From Lachnospiraceae bacterium (lineage in GTDB: Bacteria; Bacillota; Clostridia; Lachnospirales; Lachnospiraceae), in contig JAJQDL010000168.1 in the NCBI GenBank assembly GCA_021202235.1, positions 8,401 to 46,731 on the forward strand: a DNA stretch of 38,331 nt, read 5' to 3'. The position numbers and the translations under genes are program-made. This document shows, one piece after another, positions 9,987-20,297 of the stretch (position 1 is its first letter; each line of letters starts with the position of its first letter). Under the pieces are notes generated by a model that saw only the letters and a list, made by a program, of their open reading frames with translations, was not told the DNA's origin and made no database searches.

Positions 9987-10831
9987 GTGACATCTTCAAA
10001 ACGCTGGCATTTTATCTGTCGTACCCCTTTGTACAATACGCTCTGATCGTCGGCGTACTCATCGCCCTCTGCTCTTCCCTGCTGGGCGTGACCCTGGTGC
10101 TCAAGCGTCTCTCCTTCATTGGAGACGGCCTCTCCCACGTGGCCTTCGGCGCGATCGCCATCTCGGCTGTACTGAACCTTTCGAACGACATGCTCCTGGT
10201 CCTTCCCGTCACAGTGATCTGCGCCATTCTCCTGCTGCGCAGCGGCCAGAACGCGAAGATCCGCGGAGACGCAGCCATCGCTATGCTCTCCGTAGGAGCG
10301 CTGGCGATCGGCTACCTGGTGATGAACATTTTCTCCACCAGCACCAACCTGTCCGGGGATGTATGCGGCACCCTGTTTGGTTCCACCTCCATCCTGACGC
10401 TGACTACGACGGAAGTGTACCTGTGCGTCATCCTCTCCCTCCTGGTGGTGGCTGCCTTTGTCCTCTTCTATAACAGGCTCTTCGCAGTGACCTTCGATGA
10501 GAGCTTCGCCCGCGCCAGCGGCACCACCACCGAAGCCTGCAATCTGGGAATCGCCGGCGTCATCGCTGTGATCATCGAGCTGGCTATGAACCTGGTCGGC
10601 TCCCTGCTGATCTCGGCCCTGGTCATCTTCCCGGCTCTGTCCGCCATGCGACTGTGCCACAGCTTCCTGCACGTCACCATCTGCTCGGCTGTGTTCTCCG
10701 TAGTCTGCACCCTGCTCGGACTGCTTCTCTCGATTCTCGGAGGCACCCCCGTGGGAGCTACCATCGTGACCGTGGACCTGTGTGCGTTCCTGCTGGCCTG
10801 CCTGGTGGAGCGATTTGTGGCAGCAAAGTAA
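9983..10831 (+). CDS. znuB: Metal ABC transporter permease (ZnuB family)
   Basis: ABC-3-type permease motifs 'LVLKRLSFIGDGLSHVAFGAIAI', 'SLLISALVIFPALSAM'. Confidence 0.88.
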   Translation: MSDIFKTLAFYLSYPFVQYALIVGVLIALCSSLLGVTLVLKRLSFIGDGLSHVAFGAIAISAVLNLSNDMLLVLPVTVICAILLLRSGQNAKIRGDAAIAMLSVGALAIGYLVMNIFSTSTNLSGDVCGTLFGSTSILTLTTTEVYLCVILSLLVVAAFVLFYNRLFAVTFDESFARASGTTTEACNLGIAGVIAVIIELAMNLVGSLLISALVIFPALSAMRLCHSFLHVTICSAVFSVVCTLLGLLLSILGGTPVGATIVTVDLCAFLLACLVERFVAAK

Positions 10832-10962
10832 AAAACAAAATACATGCACGTCTATATTGGGAAGTTTTTGATTTTGTGACGAAAAGTCACTGGTATTCCG
10901 GTGTCCGAACCGGTATAATGGAGTTCGTAAAGCAATTGACTGCCACAGGAAGGAGGCGCAAT

Positions 10963-11229
10963 ATGGCATCCCTGTCCAACGAAGATCTTCTGGCGCTCTC
11001 TCAGATGCTGGATACCAAGCTCCGGCCACTGGAGGACAGAACCAAAAGCATCGAGCTATTACTGGAAAACGACGTTCTTCCCCGACTACAGAACATCGAA
11101 GCCTGCTATACATCTACATATCGGCGCTATGCAGACAACGCTGTACGGGCGGAAGCAACACAGGAAGACGTAGGCATCCTCAAGAAAGTTGTGTCGGAAC
11201 ACAGCCGCAAGCTGCAAACACTGGCCTAA
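10963..11229 (+). CDS. Small coiled-coil-like hypothetical protein
   Basis: SD AGGAAGGAGG before ATGGCATCC; 88 aa MASLSNEDLLALSQMLDTKLRPLEDRTKSIELLLENDVLPRL...; followed by a terminator. Confidence 0.7.
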   Translation: MASLSNEDLLALSQMLDTKLRPLEDRTKSIELLLENDVLPRLQNIEACYTSTYRRYADNAVRAEATQEDVGILKKVVSEHSRKLQTLA

Positions 11230-11232
11230 CAA

Positions 11233-11270
11233 AAGAGGCAGGTGGATTCAAAGTTCACCTGCCTCTTTCT
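11233..11270 (+). terminator. Intrinsic terminator
   Basis: AAAGAGGCAGGTG-GATTCAAAGTT-CACCTGCCTCTTTC inverted repeat ending in TTT. Confidence 0.75.
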
Positions 11271-11326
11271 GGTTTCCCGCCTGTTTCTCAGAGGATCCTG
11301 ATTCTCTTATTCTGTTACGTCTGTTT

Positions 11327-12268
11327 TTATTCCTGCAGTGCGAGCGCCGCCGCCCCATAGATCCCGGCGTGATTGCCCAGGGTCTCGGCGATCACGCGGC
11401 TGCCGCGGCAAGCATGGAAGGCATAGCGCTCAAAGCGCTCTTCCAGCGCATCCATCAGCCACTGTCCGGCCTTGCTGACGCCGCCGCCGACGACGAAAAC
11501 TTCCGGATCAAGGACACAGCCAATCGTGGCCATGCCCCGTCCCAAAGCATCGATGACCGCCTCAATCGTGGCGTCGGCGATTGCGTCTCCCTGACCGTGA
11601 AGCATCATGACGTCCCGGGCCGTCACATGCCGACAGTTACGGAGCGCCGAAGGCCAGTCTGTTTCCTCCATCAGCTCCACTGCCTTCTGCGCAATACCGG
11701 TGGCGCTGCCGATCTGCTCCATGCAGCCGATATTTCCGCAGTTGCAGGGCTTCTTTGCCCCCCGGTAGGAGGGGATATGGCCGATCTCTCCGGCGGCTCC
11801 ATGGCTGCCGGAAATGAGTTTTCCGTGTATAACCACACCGCCGCCGATCCCGGTTCCCAGGGTAACTATCACCATGCTGTCATGACCTGCCCCGGCGCCG
11901 TAAAGCGCCTCACCGAGAGCCGCCACATTGGCATCATTTTCCGCATGAACCGGAACGCCGCCGAGCAGACGCGAGAGATCATTCTCAACATTCATCCGCC
12001 CCCAGCCCAGATTGACACAGTGATTGACGATGCCGTCCGGCGTGACAGGACCGGGCAGACCGATCCCGGCTCCCTGAACCTGATCCATTGACAGGCCTCT
12101 GTCCTCAATTTCTCCGAGCAGTGCGTCCCGAATGTCCTCCAGGATATGCGCTCCCTGTTCTTCCGTTCGGGTCGGGATCTCCCACTTCCGCAGAAGCTTC
12201 CGGCTTGCGTCAAACACGCCCAGCTTCACGGTCGTTCCGCCGACGTCAATGCCAAAACAAATCTTGTC
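11327..12268 (-). CDS. ROK-family glucokinase
   Basis: 'ICFGIDVGGTTVKLG', 'NDANVAALGEALYGAG', 'TLGTGIGGG', ROK Cys motif 'CNCGNIGCMEQ'. Confidence 0.93.
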   Translation of the reverse strand, partial: DKICFGIDVGGTTVKLGVFDASRKLLRKWEIPTRTEEQGAHILEDIRDALLGEIEDRGLSMDQVQGAGIGLPGPVTPDGIVNHCVNLGWGRMNVENDLSRLLGGVPVHAENDANVAALGEALYGAGAGHDSMVIVTLGTGIGGGVVIHGKLISGSHGAAGEIGHIPSYRGAKKPCNCGNIGCMEQIGSATGIAQKAVELMEETDWPSALRNCRHVTARDVMMLHGQGDAIADATIEAVIDALGRGMATIGCVLDPEVFVVGGGVSKAGQWLMDALEERFERYAFHACRGSRVIAETLGNHAGIYGAAALALQE

Positions 12269-12351
12269 CATGTTCTCCTCCCGTTTCGTGCCCCCGCCCT
12301 GTTGTATCATATTACTATAGACGGCAAAGCATTTGCCGTCAGTTCTGTTTC

Positions 12352-13671
12352 TTACAGCTGCGCGTCCACAAAAATCGCATAGATCGCGCGGATGGCATTT
12401 TCAAAGTCGTCGTTTTTCACGCCGATGATGATGTTCTCCTCATCAGAACCCTGGTCGATCATGCGGACGTTGATCCGGGCATGAGCCAGCGAAGCAAAGA
12501 CACGCCCCGCGGTACCGCGTGCATTCTTCATGCTCCGCCCCACCACGGCAATCAGCGCCAGATCGGTGCTCAGCGTGATGATGTCCGGTTTCACCAGACG
12601 GTTGATCGCGGAGAGAACCTGCTGCTCCTTCTTCTCGAACTGATCCTGCTCCACAAACACGCTCATCGTATCAATGCCTGAAGGCACGTGCTCGATGGAA
12701 ATGCCGTACATCTCAAAAGCCTCCAGCACTCGCTTGACGAAGCCAACCTCGGAATTCATCAGATCCTTCTCGATGTTGACCGCTACGAACCCCTTCTTCC
12801 CGGCGATACCTGTCACCGTGTAGGGAGACTTGGCGCAGGTGGTGCTGACGATCATCGTCCCCGGCTCCTCCGGCGCGTTGGTGTTGCGGATATTGATCGG
12901 GATGCCGGCCTTACGCACCGGGAAGATCGCGTCCTCGTGCAGAACAGAGGCTCCCATGTACGCCAGTTCCCGCAGTTCCTTATAGGTAATGGTGGAAATG
13001 ATCTCCGGATTCTCCACGATTCGCGGATCAGACACCAGAAATCCCGGCACATCGGTCCAGTTCTCGTAGAGAGCAGCGTGGACCGCCCGGGCCACGATCG
13101 AACCGGTGATGTCGGAACCGCCGCGGGAGAAGGTCTTCACCCGGCCATCCGGCAGAGAACCGTAGAAGCCGGGAATCACCGCATGCTTCATTTCCTTCAG
13201 CCGCGCCCCCAGCACGTCGTTGGTCTTCTCTGAGTCAAAGGTACCATCCTCCGCGAAAAAGATCACCTCAGCGGCATCCAGGAATTCATACCCCAGATAA
13301 TTGGCCATGACGATCCCATTCAGGTATTCACCGCGGGAAGCCGCATAATCTGAGCCGATCTTATTGCGGAAATTTTCCTCGATCGTCGCAAATTCGCCAT
13401 CCAGGTTCAGGTTCAGCCCCAGTCCCTGAATGATCTCGTCATACCGGCTCCGTATGGATTGCAGATCTTTGGTAAAATCTCTCTCTGCTTCCGCCGTGGC
13501 ATAACAGCGGTACAGCATATCCGTCACCTTAATGTCCTTGCTGAAGCGCCGTCCGGGCGCAGAGGGCACCACGTACCGGCGGTTCTCGTCCGCACGAATG
13601 ATGGCTCCCACCTTCTCAAACTGCTCTGCACTGGCGAGAGAGCTTCCGCCAAATTTCACTACCTTCTTCAT
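12352..13671 (-). CDS. Aspartate kinase
   Basis: 'MKKVVKFGGSSLASAEQFEKV', 'TFSRGGSDITGSIVARA', C-terminal ACT domains. Confidence 0.93.
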   Translation of the reverse strand: MKKVVKFGGSSLASAEQFEKVGAIIRADENRRYVVPSAPGRRFSKDIKVTDMLYRCYATAEAERDFTKDLQSIRSRYDEIIQGLGLNLNLDGEFATIEENFRNKIGSDYAASRGEYLNGIVMANYLGYEFLDAAEVIFFAEDGTFDSEKTNDVLGARLKEMKHAVIPGFYGSLPDGRVKTFSRGGSDITGSIVARAVHAALYENWTDVPGFLVSDPRIVENPEIISTITYKELRELAYMGASVLHEDAIFPVRKAGIPINIRNTNAPEEPGTMIVSTTCAKSPYTVTGIAGKKGFVAVNIEKDLMNSEVGFVKRVLEAFEMYGISIEHVPSGIDTMSVFVEQDQFEKKEQQVLSAINRLVKPDIITLSTDLALIAVVGRSMKNARGTAGRVFASLAHARINVRMIDQGSDEENIIIGVKNDDFENAIRAIYAIFVDAQL

Positions 13672-13881
13672 GTCTCTGTATCCTCCCTGGGAAACCGGGT
13701 ACACCGGTTGTGTTCCTGCAAACGCACCATTTGATAAGATACATAGTTTCGACCTTTTTTGCAAGAACTTTCTCTTGATTTTTTCTGATATTTAATACAA
13801 AAATTATATTTCGTGTTTCCTCACGCTGCTCAAGGCTGCGCAGGCAGGAATTCTCTGCCTGATCGAGCCTCTTAGCCGGTT

Positions 13882-15465
13882 TTACATCTGGGGCGCCATC
13901 ACGCGCAGGATATAGCCGAGGGCTCGGCGGAAATTCGAATAATTTTTCAGATCCTCCACAGTGATCCGCTGACAGGACAACAGCGTCTCCTGAAAATCCC
14001 TCTCCACGTCAGCGACCACCGGATGATCTGCCGCATAGACACCGCACTCAAAATGCAGATACAGACTGCGAAAATCCAGATTCACCGTACCCACCGTACA
14101 GCAGCGATCATCCGACACAAAGGATTTCGCATGGACAAACCCCGGCGTGTACTCGTAAATCTCCACCCCATAGGGAATGAGTTCTTCATAAAAAATACGT
14201 GCTTCCAGATACGCATATTGCTTGTCCGGAATGTGCGGCAGGATGAGCTGCACCTCTACGCCCCTCTTGGCCGCGAACTGCAAGGCCGTCACCATCTCGT
14301 GATCAAGAATCAGATACGGCGTGCAGATATGCACATATTTCTTCGCGCGATTCACGATATCCATGTACACCATCTCGCCCACCTGCTCATGATCGAGCGG
14401 ACTGTCGCCATAGGGCATAACATAGCCAGCCCCCGGACGCATAAGTTGCTCCCGGGGGACGATATAGCGCTGATATGCCTCCGGGCTCATCCCTGTCAGG
14501 TTCCACATCTGCAGGAACATCATCGTGAAGCTGGTAACCGCTTCGCCCTGCAGCATGACACCGGTGTCTTTCCAGTGACCGAAGCGTTCCTTCTCATTGA
14601 TATACTCATCCGCCAGATTCACGCCCCCGGTGAACGCCGTCCGTCCATCAATCACAACGATCTTCCGGTGATCACGGTTGTTCTGATACGTACTGAGAGC
14701 CGGGCGAATCGGGGAAAAGACACGGCACTGGATGCCATAGGCCAGAAGCTGCTGCGGATAATGAATGGGAAGTCGGCTCAGAGTACAGGTTCCGTCGTAC
14801 AGGAAACGCACCTCGACCCCTTCCTTTACCTTGCGCTTCAGGATTTCCAGAACATAATCCCACATATGCCCCTCATCCACGATGAAAAATTCCATAAAAA
14901 TAAACTTTTCCGCTGTCTCCAGCTGACGCTGAAGCTCCGCGAAATAAGCCTCACCCAGAGGAAAATAGACTGCGTCCGTATTTCGATAAATCGGGTAGCC
15001 GCCTGACCGGTTCATATAGTTGGCCAGTCCCAGGCTCTCTGATTTTTCAGCTTCCAGCTCCTCCATCACATCCGCCTGCTGCTCCAGATAGGGCCGGGTC
15101 TCGCGAATATTTTCCCGCAGACGCGCCTGGAGCTTCCGGGCGCCCACCTGCCTCTGAACGAAGATGTAAAAAAGTATCCCAACCACCGGAACCAGCAGGA
15201 TCAGCACCATCCAGGATATCTGGAAGGCCGGATTACTGTCCCGGTTGATGAGATAGACCACAAAGAAGAACTCAATCACAATAAAGACTGTGTAAACGTA
15301 AGCGACATACACCTGCAGCCAGGCAAAAACCGCCCACAGCCCCAGAAGCTGCAGCAAGAGCAGAAGGCCGAGCAATGCGGTCCGGCTGAAAACGACCCGG
15401 GCCAGGCCTTTTTTCCCCTTTTTAATTGTGCGATCAACACGATCGCTGCGGTGTAATTCTTCCAT
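13882..15465 (-). CDS. cls: Cardiolipin synthase
   Basis: Two HKD motifs: 'NNRDHRKIVVIDGRTAFTGGVNLADEY' and 'FVHAKSFVSDDRCCTVGTVNLDFRS'; N-terminal TM segments. Confidence 0.93.
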   Translation of the reverse strand: MEELHRSDRVDRTIKKGKKGLARVVFSRTALLGLLLLLQLLGLWAVFAWLQVYVAYVYTVFIVIEFFFVVYLINRDSNPAFQISWMVLILLVPVVGILFYIFVQRQVGARKLQARLRENIRETRPYLEQQADVMEELEAEKSESLGLANYMNRSGGYPIYRNTDAVYFPLGEAYFAELQRQLETAEKFIFMEFFIVDEGHMWDYVLEILKRKVKEGVEVRFLYDGTCTLSRLPIHYPQQLLAYGIQCRVFSPIRPALSTYQNNRDHRKIVVIDGRTAFTGGVNLADEYINEKERFGHWKDTGVMLQGEAVTSFTMMFLQMWNLTGMSPEAYQRYIVPREQLMRPGAGYVMPYGDSPLDHEQVGEMVYMDIVNRAKKYVHICTPYLILDHEMVTALQFAAKRGVEVQLILPHIPDKQYAYLEARIFYEELIPYGVEIYEYTPGFVHAKSFVSDDRCCTVGTVNLDFRSLYLHFECGVYAADHPVVADVERDFQETLLSCQRITVEDLKNYSNFRRALGYILRVMAPQM

Positions 15466-15644
15466 GTATTTTTCCCCGCTGTCTCTGACGTCTGAATCTC
15501 AATTGTCTCCGTCGATTATCTGTTAGATTGCGGGAAATGTCAAGTCTGTTCCCTGATGCCCGTTGCCGATTCTCCATTTTTTTGTTATACTCAGGAACAG
15601 AACGCAGGGCGGCGCGATACCGCCCACCCCACGGAGGAAAAAAG

Positions 15645-16475
15645 ATGAGTTATGCCGATCAGGTATTTATCGAGAAATGACGGGATATTCTGGCGCTCGG
15701 CGTGTGGGATACGGATTTCGAGGTGCGCCCTCACTGGTTAGACGTCACGCCCGCCCACACGATCAAAAAGTTCGGAATGGTCAACCGCTACGACCTTTCA
15801 CGCGAATTTCCCATGATGACACTGCGCCGGACCGCCTGGAAATCGGCCACGGACGAGCTGCTCTGGATCTGGCAGAAGAAATCCAACCGCATTCAGGATC
15901 TGAATTCTCACATCTGGGACTCCTGGGCTGACGAGAATGGCACCATCGGCAAGGCCTATGGCTACCAGTTGGGTGTGAAGCATCAGTACAGCGAAGGTCT
16001 GTTTGACCAGGTGGACCGGGTGCTTTATGATCTGAAGCACAACCCCACCAGCCGCCGCATCCTGACAAATATCTATAATCACCATGATCTCCACGAGATG
16101 GGGCTCTATCCCTGTGCCTACAGCATGACCTTCAATGTGTCCGGGCACCGGCTCAATGCCATCCTGAATCAGCGCTCCCAGGACATGCTGACCGCCAACA
16201 ACTGGAATGTCTGCCAGTATGCTCTGCTGCTGATGATGATCTCTCAGATCAGCGGCTACGAAGCCGGGGACCTGGTGCATGTGGTGGCTGACGCGCATAT
16301 TTACGACCGCCATGTGGATTTTGTGGAGGAAATGGTCAAAAACAAACCGTATTTGGCGCCAAAAGTATCACTGAATCCCAATATTCATGATTTTTATGAT
16401 TTTACTGTAAAAGATGTGATCGTAGAGGATTATCAGTATCACGCCTTCGAACATAAGATTCCTGTGGCGATCTGA
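15645..16475 (+). CDS. thyA: Thymidylate synthase, with in-frame TGA at codon 12
   Basis: SD CGGAGGAAAAAAG before ATG 15645: MSYADQVFIEK-TGA-RDILALGVWDTDFEVRPHWLDVTPAHTIKKFG...; 'LYPCAYSMTFNV' catalytic region intact. The automated ORF begins only at GTG 15702. Confidence 0.88.
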
Positions 16476-16557
16476 ATATTGTTGTTCACCGCTGCATTTA
16501 CGTTCTGTTCCGCGCTGTTCTTCACAATATACTGCTTCCGGAAAGGAGCCACCCTTA

Positions 16558-17060
16558 TGAACTGCATCGCCGCCGTATCCGAGAACTGGGGCATCGGACG
16601 GGAGAATGATCTTCTGTTCCACATCTCCGAGGACATGAAGCTCTTCCGCCGTCTGACCACCGGCCACACGCTCATTCTGGGCCGCCGGAACCTGGAATCC
16701 TTTCCCGGCTGCCGCCCCCTTCCCAAACGCCGCCATCTGGTGCTGACCGCCCGGGAGGACTGGCATCCGGAGGGTGTGGATATCTGCCACTCGCTGGAAG
16801 AGGTCCTCGAGACCGTCTGCGGCCTGGCGGAAGACGACGTCTGGGTCATCGGCGGCGGCATCGTCTACCGCGAATTCCTTCCCTATTGCAGAAAAGCATA
16901 TATCACGCAGATTGAGGCCTGCGCTCCGGCGGATACCTTTTTTCCGGATCTGAGCCGGGAGCCAGGATGGACGCTGGCGGAGGAGGGGGAGCGGCAGACA
17001 GATGGGAAACTGACCTATCGATTCTGTACGTATGAAAATGCGGAGCCGCGCCGTTTTTAA
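16558..17060 (+). CDS. folA: Dihydrofolate reductase
   Basis: 'MNCIAAVSENWGIGRENDLLFHISEDMKLFRRLTTGHTLILGRRNLESFP'. SD GGAAAGGAG. Downstream of thyA. Confidence 0.92.
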
Positions 17061-17071
17061 AACGGCGCGGT
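17046..17071. terminator. Bidirectional terminator between folA and sbcC
   Basis: CCGCGCCGTTTTTAAAACGGCGCGG inverted repeat with T/A tracts; genes converge here. Confidence 0.7.
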
Positions 17072-17074
17072 TAT

Positions 17075-20000
17075 TTATCTCTGCCACACAGCATGGCTTC
17101 CGTCCTCTCCTTTGGTGACGAGAAGCTGGTCTTCAATCTCCTGCTTGAGCTCGCTGACATGGGAAATGATGCCGATGAGCTTCGAACCGCCCGCCATCTG
17201 CTGCAGCACCTTCACGGCCTGCGTACGGGAATGCTCATCCAGCGAGCCGAAGCCCTCATCGATGAACATCATATCCAAGTGGACCGACGCCGAGTTTTCC
17301 TGTATCTGGTCGGCCATACCGAGTGCCAGAGAAAGCGCCGCCAGGAAGGATTCACCGCCGGACAGTGTACGGATCTCGCGCTCCTTTCCCGTCACTTGGG
17401 AATAGACCATCAGATCGAGTCCGCGGTTCTTTCCCTCTCCGGCCCGCTCCGCGTCCACCATCCGCAGAGCGAATTGTCCGGCGGACATTTCATGAAAACG
17501 GACGTTGGCTGCGCGGAGAATCCGCTGCAGATAATAGCGCTGCACATAGGTCTCCATATCCATGCGGCTGCCTGTGCGCTTGCCCGCCAGCCGCTCATAC
17601 AGGCTGTCTAGCCGCGCATACTCCTGCATCCGTCCGGCACGCTCTCTCAGCTGGACGGTCAGGGAGTCACGCACCTCTGTATCGGTCTGAAGGATCCGGT
17701 GGATCGTTTCATAGACGGACTGTTTTTCGCGGTATCGTTCTTCCGCACGATTCAGTGTTTCTCGGAGCACCTCCGGATCCGGCCGCTCCCGCCCGGCGAT
17801 GGCTTCTTCCGCGGTCTCCCGCCGAGCCTGAGCCGCCGCCTGCCGTTTTCCGTGCTCAGCCACTTCGTCCTGAAGCCTTCGGATCAGGGATTTCGGATAC
17901 GCTCTGACCGTCTCCTGCCATGCCGTCTCCGAAAGACTGCGTTCTGTCAGCGCGTTCTGATATTCTTTTCGGCGCTGTGCCAGGACGTCTCTCTGCTCCG
18001 GCAGCTCTCTCCGGTAACGTGCGAGAAGCGCCTCCGCCTGTTCCCGGGCGCTGCGGGCCTGCTGTGCCTGCTTCTTCGCCGTCTGCCAGGCTGCGTTCAT
18101 CTCATCCCGTTTCGCTCCGGCACGCGCAAGCTCCCTCTTTGCCTCCTGCTCTGACAGGTATTCCTGCCGTTCCTGCAGGCTGTTCAGGGTTGTCTGCGCC
18201 GCAGTCAGTTCCCGCTCAGCCTGTGCCACTGCCTGCGTATATTTCTCACACTGTTCCCGCAGCGATTTTCTTCGTTCATCGGCTCCTGCCAGAGATTCCT
18301 GAATCCGGGCCAGGGCAGCGGCATCCCGCGTCAGCGTCTGCTCCTCTTCCCGGAGTATGAACTGCCGGTCCGTAATCCAGACCCCGATCTCAGGCACAGA
18401 CAGAGCTTCCTCCTCTGCCTGTTCAGAAAATGAATTCTCGGACTCCTGTACACAACGCTCGAATTTCTCCCGAAGTGCGTCCTCTTCTTTCTTCCACTGG
18501 TTCTGTTTTTCCCTTAAAATCTCCGCAGCGGCGCCGGAGATCGCCGATGCCTTCTCCATCTCCTGCTGTCTCTCCGCCATCTCCCCGGCCAGGTTCTCGA
18601 TCTACTCCCTCGTCAATTCCCGATGCTCTTCCGCCAGCTCGCAGGGATGCGGGTGTTCAATCGCGCCGCATACCGGACAGGGTTCTCCCGGCCGCAGCCT
18701 CTCCCGCGCCAGGAATCCCGCCTGCGCATCGAGAAAAAGTCTCTGTTTCCGCTCATAGTCCCCGCTTGTCACCTGATATTTCTGCCGGGTCTCCTCGTAT
18801 GTAAGGGCTGCCTTCCGCGCTGTCCGCTCCTGGACCTTCACACGCTGCTCCGCTTTCTGTACGGCATCTGCCTGATCAGCCAGCTCCTCTGTTTCTCTCT
18901 GCCGGCTCTTCCAGCGTTCCCGGCGGGCTTCCACATCGCCCAGCTCCTCAGCCTGTCTGCGCCAGTTCTGTTCCTGTTCTTCGAAGCGAGTCTGCGCCGT
19001 TTCTGCGTTCTCCGCCGCCTCCCGCGCCCGTGTGAGCGCTTTTTCCGCACCCTGCACCTGTTTCCCGGCGCTTCTCAGCTGCCCGAAAATATCCAGCGCC
19101 TGACGAACGCGCGTCTCCGTCTGTGCGCAGCGCGCCGCCTCAGTGTCAAAAAGCTTCCTGGCAGCCGCTTCCTGACCTTCAGCCCGTTCACAGGCTGCCC
19201 GCCGTTCCGGCAGCGCCTGCTCCGTCTCCTGCAGTTTCTGCTCTGTATCCTTCACAGTTTTCGCAGCATCCTCATAGCGCTGCGCTACGTTCTGCACCTC
19301 ATAGGCGGCCTCGATCTCCGCGGCCAGGCGACGTTTTTCCCGCACCTGTTCCGCTGCCGCCGCGCAGGCGGCCAGTTCCCGTTCCGCCGCTTCACGCTGC
19401 GTGAAGCTCTGCAGCAGCTCCTGCCCCTGTGTCAGAGCATCCCGGCAGACACCGCGCCGCTCCTCCGCCTCTGCTCGGGCCGCTTTCGCGCCGTTTTCCT
19501 CTTCTTCCAGCTCTCTGCACAGTTCTCTCATTTCCTCCAGGAAAACCTCTGCTTCCGCCACCTCGATTCGGTCGTAAGACAGGAGATTCTTCTTTCTCCG
19601 CGCCGTTTCCCCGGCGCCCGCATACTTGTCCGGAATCACTGCGTGGCTGATCTCATTCTGCATCGCAGCCCGCAGCTGATCAATCCCCGCTTTTCTTTCC
19701 AGCCTGCGTCGTCCCAGTTCGTCCACGATGTCCTGATACAGCCCCGTGTCAAAAAGCTTGCGGAAAATCAGCTTTTTCTCGTCGGATTTCGCCCGCAGCA
19801 GCTCCATAAACTCTCCCTGCGCGATCATCGCCACCTGCATGAACTGACCCTTTGTCAGCCCGACGATTTCTGCAAGCTTCGCATCGGTCTGTTTCTGATT
19901 CTGTGCGTACTCTGTCCCGTCCGGCAGGATTAGCGAAACCTTCTCCTTCTCCTCGCGCTGCCCACGGCCCCGGCGCAGCGGCCGGATATGACGCGGCACA

Positions 20001-20296
20001 CGCCGCACAGTATAAATGTCTGTCTCCCCACCGCGCTGTTCTGAAAACCGAAGCTCCACATAAGGTTCCACCGCCATTCCCGTGAACTGGCTCTGCAGCT
20101 CGATTCCGTCCTTGCGGTTATTTCCGGAGCTGGCCTCCCCGTAAAGCGCAAAGACAATCGCATCAAAGATCGTCGTTTTCCCGGCTCCCGTATCACCGGT
20201 GATCAAAAACAAATTCTGACTTGTCCCCGTAAAATCAATCACGGTCCGCTTCCCGTAGGAGCCGAACGCCTGTATGGTCAGCTGCAAAGGTCTCAT
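17075..20296 (-). CDS. sbcC: Exonuclease SbcC (SMC-like), one gene interrupted by in-frame TAG (18602-18604)
   Basis: N-terminal half: 'GDTGAGKTTIFDAIVFALYG' Walker A and zinc-hook 'CPVCGAIEHPHP'. C-terminal half: 'RTLSGGESFLAALSLALGMAD', 'MFIDEGFGSLD'. The frame reads ...ELTRE-TAG-IENLAGEMAERQQ... with no frameshift. Confidence 0.9.
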
Positions 20297-20297
20297 T

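Noticed and set aside
9953-11113. 386-aa minus-strand ORF over znuB and the small protein gene
   Set aside because: Antisense shadow of znuB; Gln/His/Gly-rich composition with no domain.
12317-12338. GACGGCAAAGCATTTGCCGTC hairpin between aspartate kinase and ROK kinase genes
   Set aside because: Weak T-tract; most likely an ordinary terminator-like stem and not distinctive.
15678-15720. Selenocysteine insertion at the thyA TGA
   Set aside because: No clear short stem with a GU-bearing apical loop at the right distance was seen; kept only as one alternative in the thyA finding.
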